Part shown: positions 24,754-35,919 of the stretch, one piece after another
How positions within the stretch are numbered: the stretch's first letter is position 1
Layout: the number at the start of each line of letters is the position of its first letter
Origin: Verrucomicrobiales bacterium
Lineage (GTDB): Bacteria; Verrucomicrobiota; Verrucomicrobiia; Verrucomicrobiales; DEV007
DNA: 47,911 bases
NCBI GenBank assembly: GCA_029210205.1
Contig: JARGOD010000035.1
Coordinates: 1 to 47,911, forward strand
Direction: 5' to 3'
The notes under the pieces: model-generated
What the model was told of the DNA's origin: nothing
What the model saw: only the letters and a program-made list of their open reading frames with translations
Databases searched by the model: none
Translations under genes and position numbers: made by a program

Positions 24754-26028
24754 TTAGCGGATGATGGTCTGATCGCGGGACGGACCCACGCCCACCATGC
24801 TAACGCGGGTGTCGGTTTCTTTCTCGATTCGCGCGAGGTAGGCCTGAGCGTTTGCCGGAAGGTCGTCGTAATGTTCAATCGCGGTCGTGTCGCTCTGCCA
24901 ACCGGGAAGATTTTCGTAAACCGGAACAACGCGCTCAAAGTCTTTCGCAGAAGCCGGCGGAAGAAGCAGTTTCTCGCCATCGAGCTCGTAATGCGTGCAA
25001 ACCGGAATCTCTTCGCAGTCGTCAAGACCATCGAGAATTGTGATCGCGAGGTCGTCGAATCCGTTTACCATCGCAGCGTAGCGCACGAGGACAAGATCGA
25101 GCCATCCGCAGCGGCGTTTGCGCCCCGTCGTTGCCCCAAACTCACGGCCCATTTTGTGAAAACGATCCGCAAGAGTGTCGTTCTGCGTCGGGAACGGGCC
25201 TTCGCCGACACGGGTCGTGTAAGCTTTCGTCACCCCGACGACGCGGTCGATCTTCTGCGGCGGGACACCGGAACCAGTACAGGCTCCGCCGGAGGTGGTG
25301 TTGGAAGAAGTGACGTAGGGATAAGTTCCCTGGTCGATGTCGAGGTAGGTTCCCTGAGCGCCTTCGAAAAGGAGAGACTTCCCTTCCTTCATCGCCGCGT
25401 GAAGAAATCCCACGGTGTCGGCGCAGTAGGGAGCAAGTCGCTCCGCGGCAGCGAGGAGATCGCGCCCGATCGCTTCGGCATCGAGCTTTTCCATGCCGAC
25501 AGATTCGAAAAGCGTGTTGCAGTCACTGATGCGGCTGTAGAGGCGCTCAGTGAAGTTCACTGGATCACCGACGAGATCGTGAAGGCGGAAACCGATGCGA
25601 TCAATTTTGTCGCCGTAAGTCGGTCCGATTCCGCGCTTCGTCGTCCCGATCTTCCCGTCGCCTTTACAGGCTTCACGGTAGGCGTCCATTTCACGATGAA
25701 AGGGCATCACGAGGTGAGCGCGTGAGGAAATCATCATGTTCTCCGGAGTGACATGAATACCCTTCTCGGCGAGGCCGTCGATTTCACCGAGGAGCGCGAT
25801 GGGGTCCATAACGACGCCATTACCAATGACGCACTGTTTACCGGGCCAGAGAATACCGGAAGGAATAAGATGGAGGATGTACTCCACCCCATCGCTGATG
25901 ACGGTATGTCCGGCATTGTTTCCACCCTGAGGGCGAACAACAATGTCAGTCTTCTCCGTGAGAAGATCAACAATCTTACCTTTTCCTTCGTCGCCCCACT
26001 GGGCACCAATCACAATCGTGTTCGACAT
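24754..26028 (-). CDS. purA: Adenylosuccinate synthetase
   Basis: A 424-residue protein from the ATG at 26028; an upstream in-frame start (26052) would add eight residues before MSNTIVIGAQWGDEGKGK and is unlikely. The GTP-binding loop GAQWGDEGKGK (catalytic Asp, IMP contact) opens the protein; further signatures are GGNNAGHTV, GTTKRGIGPTYGDKI, GAQGTYLDIDQGTYPYVTSS and, in the C-terminal part, TTGRKRRCGWLD. It converts IMP plus aspartate to adenylosuccinate using GTP, the first committed AMP step. The genes around it (carA, uppS) are unrelated in pathway but all housekeeping. The 135 bp before the start could carry its own promoter. Confidence 0.96.
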   Translation of the reverse strand: MSNTIVIGAQWGDEGKGKIVDLLTEKTDIVVRPQGGNNAGHTVISDGVEYILHLIPSGILWPGKQCVIGNGVVMDPIALLGEIDGLAEKGIHVTPENMMISSRAHLVMPFHREMDAYREACKGDGKIGTTKRGIGPTYGDKIDRIGFRLHDLVGDPVNFTERLYSRISDCNTLFESVGMEKLDAEAIGRDLLAAAERLAPYCADTVGFLHAAMKEGKSLLFEGAQGTYLDIDQGTYPYVTSSNTTSGGACTGSGVPPQKIDRVVGVTKAYTTRVGEGPFPTQNDTLADRFHKMGREFGATTGRKRRCGWLDLVLVRYAAMVNGFDDLAITILDGLDDCEEIPVCTHYELDGEKLLLPPASAKDFERVVPVYENLPGWQSDTTAIEHYDDLPANAQAYLARIEKETDTRVSMVGVGPSRDQTIIR

Positions 26029-26163
26029 GAGAAATCCTTGAGTCAGATACAAACAGAGTTTTCCCGATCTTTCAGCCGTTCAACACAAACAACCAAACGG
26101 TTGCCCATCGGAGGACGCACCTCGCTAATTAGCGATCAATAAAAGAAGGGGCAGAAGAGATCC

Positions 26164-26682
26164 TTACGCTGGGGACATCGTCGCCGCAATCGCGATCATC
26201 GCAATCGCAGCAAGAATCGCGACACCGCCAATGATCATGGCTATCATACCGACCATGTCCTTCTTGACGACTTTGTCGATCGGAGAAAGATCGACAAATC
26301 CCTCAGGACGGCTGGAGGCCTCTGCAAGCTGTGCATGATGATTGCCAAAACCGGCGTCGTCATCCTCGACCGGGGCCTCCGCAGGAGCGGCTGTGCCATC
26401 ACTGAAAACAGAATCAACGCTGCCGAAAAGAACACGGGATCCATTAACGAGAGCTGCTTCCGTAATCTGCTCGCCATCCATAAAAGTGCCGTTTGTCGAG
26501 CCAAGGTCAGTCACTTTGAAAGAACCGCCTTCATTTTGAATCACGGCATGGGATCCGGAGAGCGAAACATGATCAAGAACGAGATCGTTGTCAGGACCAC
26601 GACCAATCGTGATCTGCTCGTAAGCATCAAGTTCGATTGCGATAGGATCCTGCTCGGGGACGTAAAGAGTGATACTTGCCAT
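26164..26682 (-). CDS. FHA-domain membrane protein
   Basis: A 172-residue protein. Residues 23-92 are a forkhead-associated domain with its phosphothreonine-binding residues visible: G27-R28 (TIGRGPDNDLVL), S44 and H45 in LSGSHAVI, and N64 in GSTNGTFMDG. An acidic, Ala/Pro-rich linker follows, then a single C-terminal membrane helix (about 143-167), so it is tail-anchored with the FHA domain in the cytoplasm. FHA domains read threonine phosphorylation by Hanks-type kinases, and such a kinase is encoded at 2987-5050. It lies 23 bp after carA and is in line with purA and uppS. Confidence 0.9.
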   Translation of the reverse strand: MASITLYVPEQDPIAIELDAYEQITIGRGPDNDLVLDHVSLSGSHAVIQNEGGSFKVTDLGSTNGTFMDGEQITEAALVNGSRVLFGSVDSVFSDGTAAPAEAPVEDDDAGFGNHHAQLAEASSRPEGFVDLSPIDKVVKKDMVGMIAMIIGGVAILAAIAMIAIAATMSPA

Positions 26683-26705
26683 GTTGGGGTCAGTTTTACT
26701 ACGAG

Positions 26706-27893
26706 TTAGCGCGTTTGATCAATGAGATTTGCAAATTCCTGAAAGAAATAGGAGGCATCGTTCGGCCCCGGGGCGGCCTCGGGATGATACTGAACCGAAA
26801 AAACGGGGTAATCGCGGTGGCGCATTCCCTCGACCGTGTCGTCATTCAGGTTGATGTGGGTCACCTCAATGTGATCCGGTAAGGCGTCTCCATCTGCAGC
26901 AAAACCGTGATTCTGAGAGGTGATCGCAATTTTTCCGGAGCGAAGATCTTTCACCGGATGATTCCCACCGCGATGGCCAAACTTCAGCTTAAAAGTCTTC
27001 CCACCAAAAGCGTGAGCAAGAACCTGGTGGCCTAGGCAGATACCGAAGACCGGTTTTTTGTCGATAATCTGCTTCACCTCATCGTGAATGTAATCAAGCG
27101 CCGCCGGATCTCCGGGACCGTTTGAAAGGAAGACACCGTCGGGGTTCATCGCGAGCACTTCAGATGCCGGAGTCCGCGAGTTAACGACCTCAACCTCAAA
27201 TCCTTTCTGCCGAAGGCTCCGGAGAATGTTGCGCTTGATGCCAAAATCGTAAGCCACAATGCGATACTTGGGATCAGCAAGAGGTCTAAAGACCTCACCA
27301 CCCTCTTCCTCAAGAGGCTCATCAACGCTCTGATTTACGATTGTCCATTCGCGGCTGAGCTTACTCTCCGGATCCCATTGGTAACCATCTGTCGTCGTGA
27401 CCTCTTTCACAAAATCAGAACCTTCCATGAGCGGTGCCCCTTTTGCAGCGGCAACCGCTCCAGCCGCGTCGAGACTGCCATCGGTACAGAGAGTCGCCCG
27501 CATCGAGCCCACTTCGCGAAGGCGTTTCGTGAGGGCTCGAGTGTCGACCCCTTCGATTCCGGGAACACCGGAACCCGCGAGATAGTCGTGAAGCGACTGC
27601 TCGCTCCGCCAGCTGCTCGGGATGTCACAAAGCTCTTCAATAACGAAGCCGCGAACATGGATTTCCGAGCTTTCCGCATCGATCTCACTCACCCCGTAGT
27701 TTCCGATGAGCGGACAGGTCATCGTTACAAACTGCCCTCGATACGACGGATCCGTGAGGATTTCCTGATACCCCGTCATCGAGGTGTTGAAACAGATCTC
27801 ACCGGTCTGAGTCATCTCTGCGCCAAAACTAATTCCTTCGAAGACCGTTCCGTCTTCCAATGCCAGCAACGCTTGTTTCCGTGATCTTGCCAT
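26706..27893 (-). CDS. carA: Carbamoyl-phosphate synthase small subunit
   Basis: A 395-residue glutaminase subunit. The N-terminal CarA-specific domain (residues 1-150) begins LLALEDGTVFEGISFGA, with FNTSMTGYQEILTDPSYRGQ. The class I glutamine amidotransferase domain (about 210-390) shows LSNGPGDP, nucleophile C286 in FGICLGHQVLAHAFGG and H370/E372 in SVQYHPEAAPG. It releases ammonia from glutamine for the large subunit (carB), which is not in this window. The product feeds arginine and pyrimidine synthesis. ATG at 27893. It is first in the leftward cluster, followed by the FHA gene after 23 bp. Confidence 0.96.
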   Translation of the reverse strand: MARSRKQALLALEDGTVFEGISFGAEMTQTGEICFNTSMTGYQEILTDPSYRGQFVTMTCPLIGNYGVSEIDAESSEIHVRGFVIEELCDIPSSWRSEQSLHDYLAGSGVPGIEGVDTRALTKRLREVGSMRATLCTDGSLDAAGAVAAAKGAPLMEGSDFVKEVTTTDGYQWDPESKLSREWTIVNQSVDEPLEEEGGEVFRPLADPKYRIVAYDFGIKRNILRSLRQKGFEVEVVNSRTPASEVLAMNPDGVFLSNGPGDPAALDYIHDEVKQIIDKKPVFGICLGHQVLAHAFGGKTFKLKFGHRGGNHPVKDLRSGKIAITSQNHGFAADGDALPDHIEVTHINLNDDTVEGMRHRDYPVFSVQYHPEAAPGPNDASYFFQEFANLIDQTR

Positions 27894-27977
27894 ATCAAAA
27901 GGTTGGCCTAATCGAATAAGAGACCTTCGGAGGATGCCAGAAAAGCGTCGCCTTTCAAATGGTTTTCCCCAACCCGG

Positions 27978-30239
27978 CTAGGAACCGGCCTTTCCCCATC
28001 GTTTTACGGGATGCTCTTCCCAAACCGGGAGTTCGCGCAATTCCTCTTCAACGAGGTCTGTCATCGGCAAATTCCACGTCGCCCAAAAGGGGTGAAGGCT
28101 CATCCCGCAAGCCTTGGAAAGCCGGATGACCCACTGATCATTGATCTCCTCCTGACCCTTCGGACGCTCATCGGGCGCAAGTTGATTGTATTCATCGAAA
28201 ACCGCTTGAAACGGTTCCCAGCCAAACTCTTCCTGAACCATCAGATAGGTTTCCAGGGCCGTCCACACCGCCCATCCCGGATCAAATTTCGCACCCCCGT
28301 CAAAATACGCGTTCACTCGCTGTTTTCTATCGAGGGGACGAATCGCACGATGCGTCTCGTCGCGATCTTTCCCGATGTATTCTTCATACAAATAAACCGA
28401 CCACAGATTACAGGTCGTCTCCCCCGTGCCCGGCAGCGCCCAGAGATTGTGCTGATGGTTGTGCCCATACTCGTGGAAGAATCCCCAGTTCCCTTCCGTC
28501 TTCAGGGAATGAGCATCGACCGCTTGAACCGCTGATTTGTCGAGGTGAGCGGCAACCGGGTAGCTGCTGTGCATCGCCCCCGCTGCCGTTTGCCGATCAA
28601 AAACAATCCGCTCCGCGCGATAGTTTTCGCGATCAACGCGGACGAGTTCGGCCGATTTTTCAATGATCCCATCCCACACCTCCATGACCTCTCCGGGGTC
28701 ATCCAGATTGCGAATGTACTCGCTCGGTATCGCAATGATCATTCGCTCACTCGCAAGTTCCGCCCACGGCCCCGGATAATCACGAATTTCGTTTTTCCAT
28801 TCCGCAAGATCAGTTTCCCCGTGGAGATAAAGCGGTGCCTTCACTCCGCCTGAGATCTTCACTGAAATTTCGTCATACTCTGCTCCGCGCGGCACCCGAA
28901 TCGTGACGAGTCCACCGAGACCGCTCGAAGCCTCCGTGACCGCCCCCCGAACCTCACGCGTCACCTGCCAGTCGGGATAACGATGCCACTTCTCACGATT
29001 CCGGAGATGTCCATTGTAGGAACCGATCACAACCTCGAATCCTTCATCAGCCAATCTCGCGGGCATCGCCACCGAGATCACTTCACCCGGCAGCGCATAA
29101 ACTCCGGTCGGCCGCATTTCTTTCGCCTGCCAGCCTGCCGCGTTGCGCCCTTCGAGCCAGCCGCGGTAGATGCCATCGATCGTGAACTCGTGCTCAACAC
29201 GCTCTGCGCCGTAAACCACATCACCGGGATAATCTGCCGCCGCCGGGATCGCATACATCATGCCCGGAAAGGCGTTTTCGTTAAAATAGGTTTCCAGTTC
29301 GATGACCGCATCAACAAGCGGATTCGCCCCCGGCATGACCGGATCCTCAAGAGTAGGAATGATCGGACCGACCGCTTCGTTGAGTTGCTTTAGCCCGGCG
29401 AGGAACTCTACGAGTCCATTGCCAGTGAGTGCTTTTGCAGTTGTCATTGCCGCGATCTCACGCTGCAACTCAGAGCCCGCTAATTCGGCGTGACCATCAA
29501 TGAGGCGCTCCACCGCAGCGAGAGCACCCCCGGTTTTCATCGCTTCGCCCCTCGCCTCCGACGCGCCACCGATCACGAGCAAGTCCTTCGACGCAGTGCC
29601 GGACGACTCAAACTGAAACCCAAAATCAGCAACGAGCTGGTTGGCGGGGAAAGTCGAAAACGGCTCGAACTTTTTCCCGAAAGCCCATGGAGTCGTTGAA
29701 GTCACGAGTCCATTTCCGTCGCTCAGAAAATCGCCCAACGACTCCACCTCGTCAGCCGAGAGCACCTCATGACCGATCAGGCAATACACACTGACCCCTG
29801 CTCGCGAAACCTCGCCAGGAGCGAGAACAGCAACCTCAAAACCGACCTCCGAAAGCATGCCCTCCAATTCCGCAACGCTCCGGTGCAGGCCCACCGAAGG
29901 TGCGCTCGCCTTCCCCGCCCACCGGATCGAATTTTGCACCACAGCCGCGACCGACTCTTGATCTGTCATCGGCCCCGCTTTGAGAAAGCTCCCATGAGTG
30001 AACCCCACCGCTCGGCCCGATTCCGGGTTGGTCGATCCCGCCGCGATGATCGTTCCCTTCGCATCCTGCAAGATCGGAAACGCCGACTGAGTCGTCAGCT
30101 CGATTCGCCCGGCAACCGCCTTCCCAAAATTGATCTCTCCACCACCCGATTGGATGAGTTGCTGAACTTTTTCATCAGCCAAAACCGTTGAGAACATCAG
30201 CGCGAAAACGAGAGGAGTAGAGTGGGGGATTTTCATCAT
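27978..30239 (-). CDS. Secreted M60-family (enhancin-like) metallopeptidase
   Basis: A 753-residue exported protein from the ATG at 30239 (a TTG just before is less likely). The signal peptide ends near VLADEK (about residue 22). The N-terminal 300 residues resemble a glutamine-amidotransferase-like ThuA-type module (VYCLIGHEVLSADEVE, GNGLVTSTTPW). The C-terminal half is a peptidase M60 domain with the gluzincin motif FFHEYGHNHQ at about residue 589 (HExxH) and a downstream Glu in GTGETTCNLW. M60 enzymes cleave mucins and other O-glycosylated proteins. With the adjacent sulfatase this suggests growth on host or algal glycoproteins. It is 85 bp downstream of nothing related; monocistronic. Confidence 0.85.
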   Translation of the reverse strand: MMKIPHSTPLVFALMFSTVLADEKVQQLIQSGGGEINFGKAVAGRIELTTQSAFPILQDAKGTIIAAGSTNPESGRAVGFTHGSFLKAGPMTDQESVAAVVQNSIRWAGKASAPSVGLHRSVAELEGMLSEVGFEVAVLAPGEVSRAGVSVYCLIGHEVLSADEVESLGDFLSDGNGLVTSTTPWAFGKKFEPFSTFPANQLVADFGFQFESSGTASKDLLVIGGASEARGEAMKTGGALAAVERLIDGHAELAGSELQREIAAMTTAKALTGNGLVEFLAGLKQLNEAVGPIIPTLEDPVMPGANPLVDAVIELETYFNENAFPGMMYAIPAAADYPGDVVYGAERVEHEFTIDGIYRGWLEGRNAAGWQAKEMRPTGVYALPGEVISVAMPARLADEGFEVVIGSYNGHLRNREKWHRYPDWQVTREVRGAVTEASSGLGGLVTIRVPRGAEYDEISVKISGGVKAPLYLHGETDLAEWKNEIRDYPGPWAELASERMIIAIPSEYIRNLDDPGEVMEVWDGIIEKSAELVRVDRENYRAERIVFDRQTAAGAMHSSYPVAAHLDKSAVQAVDAHSLKTEGNWGFFHEYGHNHQHNLWALPGTGETTCNLWSVYLYEEYIGKDRDETHRAIRPLDRKQRVNAYFDGGAKFDPGWAVWTALETYLMVQEEFGWEPFQAVFDEYNQLAPDERPKGQEEINDQWVIRLSKACGMSLHPFWATWNLPMTDLVEEELRELPVWEEHPVKRWGKAGS

Positions 30240-30494
30240 CAAATCAGGACTTAACCCTGTCAGGTCGCTCGTTATACCCTGTTAAGTTACATTTGAGGAC
30301 ATAAAAGTGCGGTATCACAGAGCAACGGTACGAGACATGGCGAACGCTTTTGAACCGTTTCAGGTACGGGACAAGCCGAAGAAGGACTGAATCGCCGAAT
30401 TTCACCCCGCTCCCACGGCTAAATCTTTGATTTTGTCATGGTTTTGGCGTATCGCGAGCCTCTCGAGACGGGCGACGCCCCGGACATAGACTAA

Positions 30495-32732
<2,238 letters not shown>

Positions 32733-32753
32733 GGAGGCACTGCCGCTGGCGGC

Positions 32754-34235
32754 TTATCTGAGCAACGCATCCAAGGTGGCACGTGTGTTAGGATTAGTCA
32801 GCTTCGCATCGCCGTTCTCTCGTCCATATCGATCCAGTTGCCGGGCAAGAAACCGAACGGTATCCTGCTCTTCAGTATCCTTGATCACATTAGTCAGCTC
32901 ATCCGGGTCCTTTTCCAGGTTCAGCAACCAGGACTCGTCCTGGCTGGAGAGAATGAGCTTATGAGTTGGGGTAACAGCCGCGACCCAGCCGGATGTGTCT
33001 TCAGCTGACTTCGTTGTGCCCCGCATGAAGGTCACGTCTTTGGCCTTGAGCTTTCCTCCGCCGAAGATTTCGCTTAGATCACGCCCTTGTTCTTTTCCCG
33101 TCTCTTCCACATTGCACATCGCGAGAATGGTCGGCATGAAATCAGTGGTATTCATCGCGTGATCAATTTGCGTTCCAGCCGGAATTCCTTTCGGCCAGCG
33201 AATCACAAATGGAATTTTCCCAGATGCCTCCATCGGCACGCCTTTGTTCTGGCGATGGTGCTCCCCACGCATGTCGCCATGATCTGCGGTGAAAATGAAG
33301 ATCGTATTGTCGTAAACGCCGGCCTCTTTCATTGCCGCGATGAGGCGACCCACGTTGTCATCGATGCACTTCATCATGCCGTTATACTGAGCCATCTTGA
33401 AATGACACTTTGGCTCCGGCTTCGCCCAGCTCGGGGCGGAATCCGGATCCTTGTCGAAGGTCCTTGGCTTCTGAACGTCGGCATCGTCATACATCGAATC
33501 GTAGGGTGCCCTCACCGTATCCGGCCCATGCGGATCAGGAATGCTGACCATGTAGACGAATGGCTCATCAGCCTTCCCTTCCTGAATGAAATCAATCGTT
33601 CGATCAGTTAGCCAATCCGTCGCAAAACTCTTTTCATCGGCACCCGCGACGGAGTAACTCGGCTCGCCCTTCTTGTCCCTCGCCTTCACGCGGGGACCTT
33701 CAGGAGTGAGTTCAAATTGCTTCCAATGACCGCGATTGAACATGTAGCGATTATCGTCGAACCCAAAGTTCCGCTCAGGAGCCCACTGCGGCTTTCCCTC
33801 GCCATCGAGATGCCACTTTCCGGCGTAGCCGGTCCGGTAATCCGCTTTTCCAAACTGGTGCGCAAAGGTGACCACATCATCACTCATATGAACGCTGTTG
33901 TTCGTCACCGGCGTATGTTGTGGATACTGCCCTGAAAGGAGCGAGGACCGCGACGGCGAACAAACCGGCGTCGCCGCGTAGAACTTCGTGCAGATCGCGC
34001 CTTCCTTCGCAATCGAGTCAATATGCGGTGTCTCGCAAGCAGCATCCGGCCCCCACATCAGCCCCTGCTCCGGAGAGAGCGTGTCCCGATAGCAACCGAT
34101 CGTCCGGAAATTCAGTTCGTCACAATGCACGATGACGACATTCGGAGGCTTAGGTTGAGACTGTCCCAGCGCAGCCGATGATGCGACGGCAGTCGCGGCG
34201 ACTCCTGATTTTTTGATGAATTCACGACGGATCAT
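32754..34235 (-). CDS. Tat-exported sulfatase
   Basis: A 493-residue type I sulfatase. The N-terminus MIRREFIKKSGVAATAVASS carries a twin-arginine pair and hydrophobic core, so Tat export is expected. The formylglycine site is C92 in CSPSRSSLLSGQ, with the usual C-x-P-S-R; metal ligands are in NVVIVHCDELNFRTIG and in FIFTADHGDMRGEH (D-H pair). FGly-sulfatases need modification by a generating enzyme or a Cys-type maturase, not found here. They remove sulfate from polysaccharides, mucins or aromatic esters. The first Asp of the usual DD/DQ motif reads DE. Divergent from the FAD oxidoreductase gene (109 bp gap). Confidence 0.93.
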   Translation of the reverse strand: MIRREFIKKSGVAATAVASSAALGQSQPKPPNVVIVHCDELNFRTIGCYRDTLSPEQGLMWGPDAACETPHIDSIAKEGAICTKFYAATPVCSPSRSSLLSGQYPQHTPVTNNSVHMSDDVVTFAHQFGKADYRTGYAGKWHLDGEGKPQWAPERNFGFDDNRYMFNRGHWKQFELTPEGPRVKARDKKGEPSYSVAGADEKSFATDWLTDRTIDFIQEGKADEPFVYMVSIPDPHGPDTVRAPYDSMYDDADVQKPRTFDKDPDSAPSWAKPEPKCHFKMAQYNGMMKCIDDNVGRLIAAMKEAGVYDNTIFIFTADHGDMRGEHHRQNKGVPMEASGKIPFVIRWPKGIPAGTQIDHAMNTTDFMPTILAMCNVEETGKEQGRDLSEIFGGGKLKAKDVTFMRGTTKSAEDTSGWVAAVTPTHKLILSSQDESWLLNLEKDPDELTNVIKDTEEQDTVRFLARQLDRYGRENGDAKLTNPNTRATLDALLR

Positions 34236-34344
34236 GGCGGGAGGTTTCGCAAATGCGACAAGACCTTTCCAGCCAAATCACTGACTGATTTGCGCACGCA
34301 AAGGTGCCCTGTTCAAATCCAGGTGAATCGGCTTCAATAGAAGG

Positions 34345-35868
34345 ATGACAAATTCCCCTCTCGATCGTCGCCGGTTTGCCAAATCACTGGGAGCCGGCGC
34401 CGCCTTCTTCGCTACCGGGGGCGCGACGGGAAGCGCTCAGGACAAGGTCAATCCTGACAATCGCCCCATTCCTCTCCGCCGTCCCCGCCCCGGAGATGAA
34501 ACGAAAGTCTTCGGCACGAACGAACGACTCCACGTCCCGACTTCGGGAACCTTGAAAGGAGACTGGTTTCACGAGGACGCACGGGATATTCCGGTGGCGG
34601 GTGACTACGATGTCATCGTTGCTGGAGGTGGCCCTGCCGGTGTCGCGGCTGCCCTGGCCGCGGCGCGGTCCGGAGCAAAGACTCTCATGATCGAAGTCCA
34701 TGGATGCGTCGGCGGTGTCTGGACCGCTGGAATGCTCTGCTGGATTCTCGACGCTTTTAACAAACCGGGGATCATGGCGGAAATCCTGACCCGCCTCGAA
34801 GCGGACAAAAACGGTCAGACTTTTTCCCGCGACGTCGGTTCCCGCATTGCCCGCGGTCGGACCTATGATCCGGAGGCAATGAAACTTCTCCTTGAAGACA
34901 TGCTCCTCGAAGCCGGGGTCAACATTCGCCTTTTCACCCGCATCGTCGGAGCCGCTCCAGATGAGAGAAATCGCCTCGCCGCTGTCGTCACCGAATCGAA
35001 ATCGGGTCGCGAAGTTTACACCGCGAAAAGTTTCATCGACGCAACCGGTGACGGGGATCTCGCGGCTCAGGCCGGATGCGGTTTTGATTTCGGTCGTCCC
35101 GGTGACGGGATCACGCAGCCCTTCAGCCTCATGGCCCTTTTCCACGGGGTAAAGTCGAAGGAGATCGGCCCGTTCATCAATCACTATGCAGAAATCAACA
35201 ATCTCGGAAGGGCGAAGACAAACTTGCTCGCCGAGTTTCGCAGCGCCGGGATCGATCCCTCCTACGCCGGGCCCTCCATCTTTGAAATCCACGACGGTCT
35301 CTATGCGATGATGGCGAACCACCAGTACGGCGTCTCCGCGATCAATGCCGACGATGTGAGCCGCGCCACCCTTGAAGCACGCCGTGAGAATCATGCTCTC
35401 ATCAAAGCGTTGCGGAAAAAGGGAGGCGTCTGGAAAGGCGTCGAACTCATCGCGACGGGAGAACAAATCGGGACTCGCGAAGCTCGACGAATCCACGGAC
35501 GCTACACCGTCAGCAACGACGATCTCAAGAACGGCTCCCGTTTTGAAGACGGCATCTGTCGCGTCACTTTCCCAATCGACGTTCATGCGACCGACCCGAC
35601 AAAATCGAAAGGAATTGAGAGCAAACCCTTCAAGTCTCAGCACTACGACATTCCCCTTCGCGCGCTCCACGCCAAGGATGTCGATGGATTGATGCTCGCC
35701 GGCCGCTGCATCAGTGGGAGCTTTTACGCGCACAGCAATTACCGCGTCACCGGCAATGCCGTCGCGATGGGGGAAGCCGCCGGCGTGACCTGCGCCGTTG
35801 CCGCACGCGAAGGGGTCCTTCCGCACGAAGTGCCATTTGCCGAACTGGGTGTGGTGCCGGTCGCCTGA
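34345..35868 (+). CDS. Tat-exported FAD-dependent oxidoreductase
   Basis: A 507-residue protein. The N-terminus, RRRFAKSLGAGAAFFATGGA, is a Tat signal. A dinucleotide-binding fold follows at about 92: DYDVIVAGGGPAGVAAALAA, then the FAD-dependent oxidoreductase family (PF12831-like) motif GCVGGVWTAGMLCWILDAF and FIDATGDGDLAAQAGCGFDFG. The C-terminal part ends in GLMLAGRCISGSFYAHSNYR and TGNAVAMGEAAG, as in exported FAD oxidoreductases widespread in Planctomycetes and Verrucomicrobia. The substrate is unknown; some homologues are near sulfatase and glycoside genes. It lies divergent from the sulfatase. Confidence 0.88.
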   Translation: MTNSPLDRRRFAKSLGAGAAFFATGGATGSAQDKVNPDNRPIPLRRPRPGDETKVFGTNERLHVPTSGTLKGDWFHEDARDIPVAGDYDVIVAGGGPAGVAAALAAARSGAKTLMIEVHGCVGGVWTAGMLCWILDAFNKPGIMAEILTRLEADKNGQTFSRDVGSRIARGRTYDPEAMKLLLEDMLLEAGVNIRLFTRIVGAAPDERNRLAAVVTESKSGREVYTAKSFIDATGDGDLAAQAGCGFDFGRPGDGITQPFSLMALFHGVKSKEIGPFINHYAEINNLGRAKTNLLAEFRSAGIDPSYAGPSIFEIHDGLYAMMANHQYGVSAINADDVSRATLEARRENHALIKALRKKGGVWKGVELIATGEQIGTREARRIHGRYTVSNDDLKNGSRFEDGICRVTFPIDVHATDPTKSKGIESKPFKSQHYDIPLRALHAKDVDGLMLAGRCISGSFYAHSNYRVTGNAVAMGEAAGVTCAVAAREGVLPHEVPFAELGVVPVA

Positions 35869-35874
35869 AAGCGG

Positions 35875-35900
35875 ATGTTGAACGTTGAATGTTGAACGTT
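35875..35900. repeat. 12-bp tandem repeat ahead of MscS gene
   Basis: ATGTTGAACGTT occurs twice (35875-35886 and 35889-35900) with a 2-bp spacer, 20 bp before the channel start. Each copy contains the palindrome AACGTT. It may be a short tandem repeat or a paired binding site. Confidence 0.5.
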
Positions 35901-35919
35901 CCCGGAAGCACGCCACTTT

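Noticed and set aside
24439-25725. 428-codon plus-strand frame opposite purA and uppS
   Set aside because: Both opposite genes are highly conserved; the frame is Arg/Val-rich without motifs, so it is a shadow.
34384-35916. 510-codon open frame on the minus strand opposite the FAD oxidoreductase
   Set aside because: The plus-strand protein has clear Tat, FAD and family motifs; the antisense frame has no recognisable domain and reflects GC-rich codon bias.
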